The notes under the pieces: model-generated
What the model was told of the DNA's origin: nothing
The model's database searches: none
Seen by the model: only the letters and a program-made list of their open reading frames with translations
Source of the DNA: Mesotaenium endlicherianum
Lineage: Eukaryota; Streptophyta; Zygnematophyceae; Zygnematales; Mesotaeniaceae
Direction of reading: 5' to 3'
NCBI GenBank assembly: GCA_009602735.1
Contig: WELA01012345.1
Span: 1,123,217-1,187,216, forward strand
Length of the DNA stretch: 64,000 nt
In this document: positions 57,617-64,000 of the stretch, in pieces
Layout: every line of letters begins with the position of its first letter
How positions within the stretch are numbered: the stretch's first letter is position 1
Program-made: the position numbers and the translations under genes

Positions 57617-58337
57617 TGAAATGAATCGACTTACCAAATAGGCGATTAACAATTAATAAAGATGTTTATATCAGCAAGTAATCTTTATGGTATTTTTCAT
57701 TAACTGGTTAAACGGCAAAGGACAACATACTAGCAGTGAACAATACTCGTAAGTCAAATGCGAGTAAACTAGCATCAATAATGCAAATCAGTAAACTCAT
57801 ACATAAGCAAGGCTAGAAGATAGTGCCTATCAATGGCTTCTCGCCTTGGATTCAGATCTCTCTCAGTAAGCTGTACAAGAGAGTTGGCCTCGTTTCTGAA
57901 TGCCGAACTCGAGAGCAATGCCTAGCATATGTACATGGAATGAGTTTACTGTTCAACGGCCTGTGCGATGGCACCGCCTACCCGGGAGTTAACCACGTTG
58001 GTAGGACCTCGGTTAACCAAATCCACCGCCATCTCCCATCATCCCGAATAGCCATCCATCATAGGGATGTCATCTAGCCATTCATCTAGCATATCACACT
58101 TAGATGCATACGGAGGCAGTTCGCTGCTACCGAGTACGGAAGTCAGCTGGCTGTCGAAGAATGTGTCAGCAAGCTGACTTAAGTTGACTTCGGCCTGCTG
58201 CTTTCGGCTGAGTCATTAAGCTGATATTAAATATGAAGTCCAGCAGACTGATTATTAACTAGAGCTCAGCAGGCTGAACTTAATTAACTATTATATTTAA
58301 ATGAATGTTATATCTACTAATATACTGATTCATTACA
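57617..58337 (-). repeat. 5' LTR of the minus-strand chromovirus
   Basis: 721 bp. It starts TGAAATGAATCGAC and ends CTGATTCATTACA on the plus strand, followed by GATAC. Confidence 0.92.
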
Positions 58338-58342
58338 GATAC

Positions 58343-58855
58343 TACCACTAATGCTGCTGTAACCAACTCCTTTCCCTCTGTGATTGGACAGGGGACAGAT
58401 AAGTGTGGTAAAATACGTATCCTATTGGATACGCGAGTAACAAAGTTAGAAGAACACACATTTGGTGGAGCAGGAAGGAAACACGAGTTCTAACTTTTGG
58501 TTCCTTTTCCCGCTAGGTTCATCTTTTTGAAGTGTTGAAGCCAAACATGGCCGGCTGCTAAGCTACGAAGGCACGACGTTATCAGCACGGCCGTTAGCTT
58601 AACTAGTGCCACGACGGTCTTCCGTGAAACACAAAACGTGTGACGCGATGACTGGACTCTGACGAACCGAATTGAAATACTTTTAAAAGGCTCGCGCTAG
58701 GGTGTCGGCCACACACGTTTTAAAAATGGAAAACGGTTTTAATGATCGACACCAACGTATTTCGACAAATATTGCCGGTTTGAATTAGTCATCACGTATT
58801 GTACGAATAACCTGTAAGCCCACACGTGTACGCCGTATACGAATTTTTAAACTAG
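58343..58855. other. Right subterminal region of the large DNA transposon
   Basis: No gene. It contains the motifs CGTATTGTACGAAT and GTACGCCGTAT that also occur at the left end, then the inverted terminal sequence. Confidence 0.5.
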
Positions 58856-60215
58856 AATCTCAACTTATGGCAATGTATTTACTCAGGTCGTACGTACACT
58901 TGCTCCAACAGTGTACTGCAACTCGCAGTTTACACCAGTCAGTCACTGATGTTCCTGATGTTAATGCAGTACATACATAGGATGTGGCAGTGTTTACTCA
59001 GTTAGTACATACACTTGCTGTTGAGTATGCAGGTAAGCACAGCTTACTGAATACTCCTAATACACATCCCATCTCCCTCTCCCCAACTTAAATAAATGTC
59101 GACCCGACAGCTCTAACCACATAAGCACACCAAAAAGTGCCTACAACTCCGCATCATAGGAACCACACAGAGTGACAATCACAGAGGATTGCGGAGGTAC
59201 GAGTGGGTGGAGGAGATTCAACAAAGGAATACCGAGAGAGGACACAAAGTGCAAACACCCAAGGAAGCAAGAAAGAAAGTCCCCCCCCCCCCAAATATAG
59301 TCCATTTTTCAGGATTAGAGCAATGCCCAGAGTGGCATAGGGAAGAGTGTACTACCATTCAGACCCTCTCACCATAAAGCTCTATCCATGAATAACCCAA
59401 ACTCAAGCCACCGTATGACACCCCTCCATTTGGAAGTGTAGATAGCTTGCTATGAGATAAAGACAACCGGCCCCATTAGCGAGTTCCTCCAATACCAAAG
59501 AGTAGCTCAATTAGCTGACTCTACCAACACATGCATACAATGACTCATACCAGTCATTCCTAGCAAGACATACGCCAAAATGACAACCACCAAATAATGA
59601 GAGTCAACAATCCAAGTGAAAAGGGAACAGAAACAACCAACTGTATCATAGTTTTGATGTTTCAGGATACTCCCTCCTTCAGGCCTTACTGCCTGAAGTT
59701 GCCTAGAGGACAGGTGGGGAAGTGTCACGTGGCAGCGTCCAGCACGCCAACTCCTCGGCCTCTCTCGACCTGTATGTCACCATTGCTTCACACTCTGCTT
59801 GCTGGTCTCAGTCTGTCAAACAGACAATAAGCAAGTGTGTAAGTTGCCTTCCATGAGCTTAGCTACGCGTGGTAAACACCACACCCTAGCTGCATCAGTC
59901 TAGTCAAGTTATGATGACTCCATCTTACATGATTCTCGGGAGGGCAAGGCAAACATTGGGATCACATAGACTCAACCAATAACAATGGGCAAACTCAGCA
60001 TAGCTCAAAACTAAGTTCCTCTCTGGAGGCACATACATGACACCTATTGCAATTGCAGCAAGCACTTAGTAAGCCAATAACAACAGCGTGCATAAATCAT
60101 TGGCAAGAGTTTGGCACTGTAACCCCAAGCTAGCAAGAAGAATGTTTGTGCATCAGACTGAACAAGATCATTCAAGCCATGCATTGCGAGAACGTCTATC
60201 ATGTCGATGGTCTCT
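58856..60215 (-). other. Internal non-coding part of the outer element (middle piece)
   Basis: No gene recognised. Around 58869 and 58985 a 35-bp stretch (GGCARTGTWTTTACTCAG and following bases) is repeated. At 59078-59109 a tract like the polypurine tract (CTCCCCAACTT on the plus strand) stands next to a small hairpin TGTCG-ACC-CGACA. Confidence 0.5.
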
Positions 60216-60935
60216 TGTAATGAATCAGTATATTGATAGATATAATATTCGTTTAAATATAATAGTTAAATAAGTTCAACCTGCTGAACTTTAGTTAGCA
60301 TTAAGTCTGCTGGATTTCATATAATTGTCAGTTAAATGACTCAGCCAGAAGCAGCAGGCTGAAGTCTACTAGGTCAGCTTGCTGACACATTCTTTTGCCG
60401 TTAACTGACTTCCGTACTCGGTAGCAGCGAACTGCCTAGATATGCATATAAGTGTGGTGTGCAAGATGAATGGCCAAATGACATCCTTGGGATGGATGGC
60501 GATTCGGGATGATGGGAGATGGCGGTGGATTTGGTTAACCGATGTCCTACCAACGCGGTTAACTCCAAGGTAGGCGGTGCCATCGCACTTGCCGTTGAAC
60601 AGTAAACTCATTCCATGTACATATGCTAGGCATTGCTCTCGAGTTCGGCATTCGGAAACGAGGCCAACTCTCTTGTACAGCTTACTGAGAGAGATCTGAA
60701 TCCAAGGCGAGAAGCCATTGATACGCACTGTCTTCTAACCTTGCTTATGTATGAGTTTACTGATTGCATTATTGATGCTAATTTACTTGCATTTGACTTG
60801 CGAAGTGTTGTTCACTGCTAGTGTGTTGTCCTTTGCTGTTTAATCAAATTAACAGAAAACACTATAAGGATTACTTGCTCATATAAAGATCTTCATTACT
60901 TGTTAATCGTCTATTTGGTAAGTCGATTCATTTCA
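60216..60935 (+). mobile_element. Solo LTR of the chromovirus family
   Basis: It starts TGTAATGAATCAG and ends CGATTCATTTCA, 720 bp, flanked by the target duplication TCTCT (60211-60215 and 60936-60940). It was inserted in the internal part of the outer element. Confidence 0.93.
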
Positions 60936-60940
60936 TCTCT

Positions 60941-62548
60941 TCTGTCTTTACTTAGGTGTGCATAGTGAATCTATTACAGCAGGGCCCATTTTACACCTGC
61001 TCTACGATATGCTAACGGCGATCCACTACCTCTAGCACCCGGGATGCAATTCCATGCACTTGACGCATATACAAATGCATCTTGCATGCTACCTAGCATG
61101 CGCCTCTAGCGAGCTCAGTTAGCTGCGAGGCCGGCAATAATTTAGCACACTGCTAATATGCCCAGATCGTCCCTATGACGAAGACACAAACCTCCTTACA
61201 CTTGACCAAGTGTACAGGTGGCATCCAAAAACAAATAGCCAACTGGACCTAAGGCAAGTAGTCAAACCCCCTTTAGTATCCACGTTGACTTTCCATACGT
61301 CAGTCAACACACTGTACTGACCTAAGTCTCGATATGTTGATCTGTTTGATTATCTTGCTGGCTCGTTATCTCGCTGGCTCTAACGAGCCACAGTCCCACA
61401 GTAAGACATGTCACGCACCAAGCATGGCAACACCAAGAGCTCGTTTAGCTCAAGCACTCAAAGTACTCATTGATCGCGGCTGCTCTCGGACACTTAACCC
61501 TTAATAAGTCATGCAAACTAAAGAGAGTTAAAGGAAAGCCCTTGCGTCCATAAACCCAAGCCCTTAACCCCTTTAACCACATTAGGTCAAATAATCCAGC
61601 AGACTGACTTAACCTAAGTCAGCAATCACATAAGACCCGCCTCCAAAAACCTCAGCACACTAACTAAACCCACCTTAAGCTTAACCCCAAGCTCCCACGA
61701 TCCCATCAAGTACCACAAAGCACCGTCTAACACATAGCATTCAAGCACAAGGCACATACCCTAAACCCTCCAAGCATAAATCAATGTGGCAAACGAGAGA
61801 AGCACACAATGTCACAGCCACGGTTGGGAGTAGGGGGTATCTGTAGGATGCCATTGTTGCTGCCGACGCCTCTTCACAAAGAAGTTGCAGCATGCTGAAG
61901 GTTGTGGACGACGTAGTGCACTTGGACCGTGTCGAGGATAACCTGTCGTCAATCCATACTTGGAAACTTAACTTAGTAAATCATGTGTGCACGTACTTTC
62001 TCAATTGCTCAACACATGCAGCAATACCCAAGCTCCCTCAACCTAGCTATCACACGTATAATGAGAGAGGTACGTCTCTTGTAAAGCAACAAGCTTAAAC
62101 CCGAAGGGATAGCACAACAGACTAACAAGTTCTCTAGCACCGTTGGAGTGCACACCCCTCTCTATACTAGCCGTGGATTGCATATAACAACACACAACGA
62201 CTATGATCAAGTGAGGTAAATGAGTCATATCCAGCTTGCTATGATGCAACTCCCTTGAGGCTTCCTTGATGCTTGCAGACACCTCTTCCATCAAGCCTCC
62301 ACTTTAGGCTTCTCGTTGCGTGGATCTGTACACAAGGGGCTAGGAAAGTCAAGTTAGTATGCCGCATAGTACATTGAGCCCAGAGACACATTAGGTAAGC
62401 AAGTGGAAGGATCCTGGACAGGATGTGCAATGCTCTACATCATACACTTCCCAAGCTCCACCTAGACTCATCATACCACACAAGTAAGCCTCACACATTT
62501 ACCTCATGAGACAAAGAAGACGAGCACGGACATTCAAGAAAGGACTTA
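60941..62548 (-). other. Internal non-coding part of the outer element (right piece)
   Basis: No gene recognised. The stretch lies next to the primer site of the outer element, where an autonomous element would have its leader and gag; no gag-like sequence is visible on the minus strand. Confidence 0.5.
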
Positions 62549-62560
62549 GCTCCGATACCA
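62549..62560 (-). promoter_or_regulatory. Primer-binding site of the outer element
   Basis: TGGTATCGGAGC on the minus strand, one base from the LTR. It is identical to the primer sites of both chromoviruses. Confidence 0.88.
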
Positions 62561-62561
62561 C

Positions 62562-63822
62562 TGAAATGAATCTTGCTTATTCAAGATTAATATATTTCAT
62601 TTAAATATATGAGATCAGAGATAGGTGGAAGCGTGTGAAATCAGGGAGCAATCTTTGCCCTTATAATGAATTCCATTTACTCATCTACACCCCTTGACTC
62701 ACTTATCGTAGTGTGCCATAGTTGCACACTAACACGAGGCACAAGTAAGAGGCGAGCTTGAGGACTTGAGCTTCTCCTTTAGAAACTCATGGCCTCTTGC
62801 CTACCAGGCATGCAAGCATGTATATCACATGCACAGCAACAGGGGACTGAATAGCAAAGACGCTCTCATTCAGATGACCATAATGTAGCTAAAACACATC
62901 CCACTGACTTAGGTGCAAAACCATAGAATCTGTCTGCTGTGTGACCCCAAAATGTCAGAGGGCATAACTCTGCCAATACTACTCCAAATTGAGCAAACTT
63001 TACAGCAACAGATGCATCTTGACAAGGCCTATCCAAAAAGTTTTATTTCACTCCATTTGAAGCGCAGACAAAGCAGCCATATTAATTTCCGTGAAGGCTG
63101 GTCATTAGAACGAACCCAAAAGTGCACACATGACTTGCAAGTAGAAATCCGACTGTAAAGCCTACTGTCCAGAATGAGGGACCGCGAGATCCCAGCCTGC
63201 TATGTACCTAGTGACCACCTGGTTGACCACGACGCAAGGTGCGCCGTTTCGTGGGAAACCCGTTAAGTTGGGACCCACGGATCTAGGTATAATGACCATA
63301 TCAATTGGTCGGTTGACTGAAGTCCTAACTGTCCAGTTGACTGACGACGGCTCCACCTACCCCAGGAGTCAACCACACTGGTAGGACAGCGGTTTACCAA
63401 ATCTCATTCGACCTCCCGACTTTCAGTATACTACGGTCACAAGTGCCAATCTACAAATAATAATCTAAATGAATGTATCTATTCTCAGCGTACTGAAGCT
63501 AAGTATACCGACTAATATCAAGCGAGCTTACTATATGTCAACCTACTGATATTACATCCTATATATATCTAAGATATAAATCTCAGCAAACTTTACTATG
63601 ATACAAAAGTCATCCTGTTGACCTTCTCAACAAAGTCAGCAAACTATACTATGATACAAAAGTCATCCTGCTGACCTTTCTGACAAAGTAAGTAAACTTG
63701 CATTACATTGACATACATTCATTTAAATGAATTCGCGCATGTGAGTATATTGACATAATACTTATTTAGTGTTGTATTAATACATGCAATAAATTAAATA
63801 ACTAATGAACTGATTCATTACA
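62562..63822 (-). repeat. 5' LTR of the outer element
   Basis: It starts TGAAATGAATCTTGC and ends TGATTCATTACA, 1261 bp, followed by AGGTG. Confidence 0.93.
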
Positions 63823-63824
63823 AG

Positions 63825-63887
63825 GTGGCTGAAGTTGCTGAACACCATGGACACTTCCGGATCCTGCAATTGCATGCTTTAAGATGA
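63825..63887 (+). CDS. Candidate last exon of a host gene at the insertion site of the outer element
   Basis: The exon follows an acceptor AG that is part of the AGGTG target duplication. It encodes VAEVAEHHGHFRILQLHALR and a stop at 63885. A polyadenylation-type AATAAA follows at 63894. The left copy of the same acceptor is at 29168-29169, so before insertion this exon would have followed the candidate exon at 29017-29088. I do not recognise the protein. Confidence 0.35.
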   Translation: MAEVAEHHGHFRILQLHALR

Positions 63888-64000
63888 ATGTAAAATAAAG
63901 AAGAACCAATAAATACAAACCGGCAACTATTCAGGTTCTTAACAAGCCTATGTGAAGGAGCTTCCCGCGTCCCTCCGCGCTCCCACATTATTTCTACAAC

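Larger units (their letters stand above)
50904..58337 (-). mobile_element. Chromovirus (Ty3/gypsy with chromodomain), minus strand
   Basis: Both LTRs are present (57617-58337 and 50904-51623) and the flanks are identical: GATAC at 50899-50903 and 58338-58342. The parts recognised on the minus strand are primer site, gag with CCHC, protease ([15 protein letters not shown]), integrase, chromodomain (about 53987-53830), the extra ORF (about 53.44-51.74 kb), hairpin and polypurine tract. It is shorter than the plus-strand copy and not every pol part is present, so this copy is non-autonomous and broken, with about ten breaks. Single Ns at 55066, 55253 and 56454 are contig joins. Gag is nearly identical to the plus-strand copy. 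The LTRs differ by several per cent by eye, so it is older than a fresh insertion. Confidence 0.92.
31092..58855. mobile_element. Large DNA transposon (probably hAT) carrying gene pieces, with two nested chromoviruses
   Basis: The ends are inverted: CTAGTTTAAAATTCG on the left, and the complement of CTAGTTTAAAAATTCG on the right. Flanking bases AATCCCAAC and AATCTCAAC look like a 9-bp target duplication with one change (8-10 bp possible). Both subterminal zones carry CGTATTGTACGAAT (31127-31140, 58795-58808) and GTACGCCGTAT (31144-31154, 58828-58838), as expected of transposase-binding repeats. Inside lie a decayed hAT transposase, the 3' exons of DNA ligase IV and the 5' exons of an unknown gene. 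Without the two nested LTR elements it would be about 12 kb. hAT elements usually make 8-bp duplications, so the family assignment rests on the transposase. Contig joins within it leave some doubt about continuity. Confidence 0.55.
29172..63822 (-). mobile_element. Outer non-coding LTR element (LARD-like), host of all later insertions
   Basis: Two 1.25-kb LTRs of one family in the same orientation (29172-30421 and 62562-63822) are flanked outside by identical 5-bp duplications AGGTG (29167-29171 and 63823-63827). A tRNA primer site abuts the right LTR on its inner side and a polypurine tract abuts the left LTR, so the element runs on the minus strand. After subtracting later insertions, the internal part is only about 3.6 kb (30422-31091, 58856-60215 and 60936-62548) and contains no gag or pol sequence. 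That is the form of a large non-autonomous derivative. The LTRs differ by a few per cent by eye, so the element is moderately old. Confidence 0.75.

Noticed and set aside
59078-59109. A second polypurine-like tract and hairpin, suggesting another LTR element end
   Set aside because: No LTR end (TTCATTACA or similar) lies next to it, so I only mention it with the hairpin finding.
1-64000. CRISPR array, tRNA or rRNA genes
   Set aside because: No regularly spaced identical repeats with unique spacers and no tRNA or rRNA consensus were seen. The tRNA-like 12-mers are LTR primer sites.

Overview
The window looks like nuclear DNA of a streptophyte (charophyte-type) green alga, with Chara as the nearest guess. 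The evidence is a plant-type chloroplast 2-carboxyarabinitol-1-phosphatase-like exon, a plant-type NATD1-like acetyltransferase with one intron, chromodomain Ty3/gypsy elements, a DUF659-type hAT transposase, very long CT/GA and CA/GT simple repeats, and a gypsy element that carries a cytosine-5 DNA methyltransferase (such elements have been reported from charophytes and dinoflagellates). The organism is an inference. Two long N gaps and eight single Ns, two of them flanked by duplicated sequence, show that this is a scaffold made of joined contigs.

Layout. From 1 to 9.9 kb lies host DNA with three recognisable genes: the first exon of a CA1P-like phosphatase (minus strand), a complete two-exon NATD1-like N-acetyltransferase (plus) and a Sel1-repeat protein (minus). 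From 9.9 to 23.3 kb lies a minus-strand Ty3/gypsy element with gag, protease, DNA methyltransferase, an unknown linker, reverse transcriptase, RNase H, integrase and a PHD finger. It has 0.3-kb LTRs and is preceded by a short tandem LTR-leader-LTR unit; a 1.26-kb solo LTR of another family sits inside it. From 23.3 to 29.1 kb the host DNA is mostly featureless, with GC-rich, CA-rich and CTG/CAG-rich patches.

From 29.17 to 63.82 kb I read a nest of insertions. The outer layer is a non-coding LTR element (minus strand, 1.25-kb LTRs, primer site, polypurine tract, 5-bp target duplication AGGTG on both sides). Inside it, 31.09-58.86 kb appears to be one large DNA transposon: short inverted ends, shared subterminal motifs and a near-perfect 9-bp target duplication. 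It holds a decayed hAT transposase (minus), the last two exons of a DNA ligase IV gene (plus) and the first three exons of an unrecognised gene (plus). Inside that layer are two copies of one chromovirus family in opposite orientation (33.2-41.65 kb plus, 50.90-58.34 kb minus). A solo LTR of that family (60.22-60.94 kb) also sits in the outer element.

How the parts relate. The DNA-methyltransferase element combines a writer of DNA methylation with a histone-reading PHD finger. The chromoviruses use a chromodomain instead and carry an extra, unrelated-looking ORF after integrase. The non-coding outer element shares LTR ends, an LTR motif, the primer site and a hairpin next to the polypurine tract with the chromoviruses, so it may depend on their proteins. 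At the right edge the sequence returns to what may be the last exon of a host gene that the outer element split at a splice acceptor.
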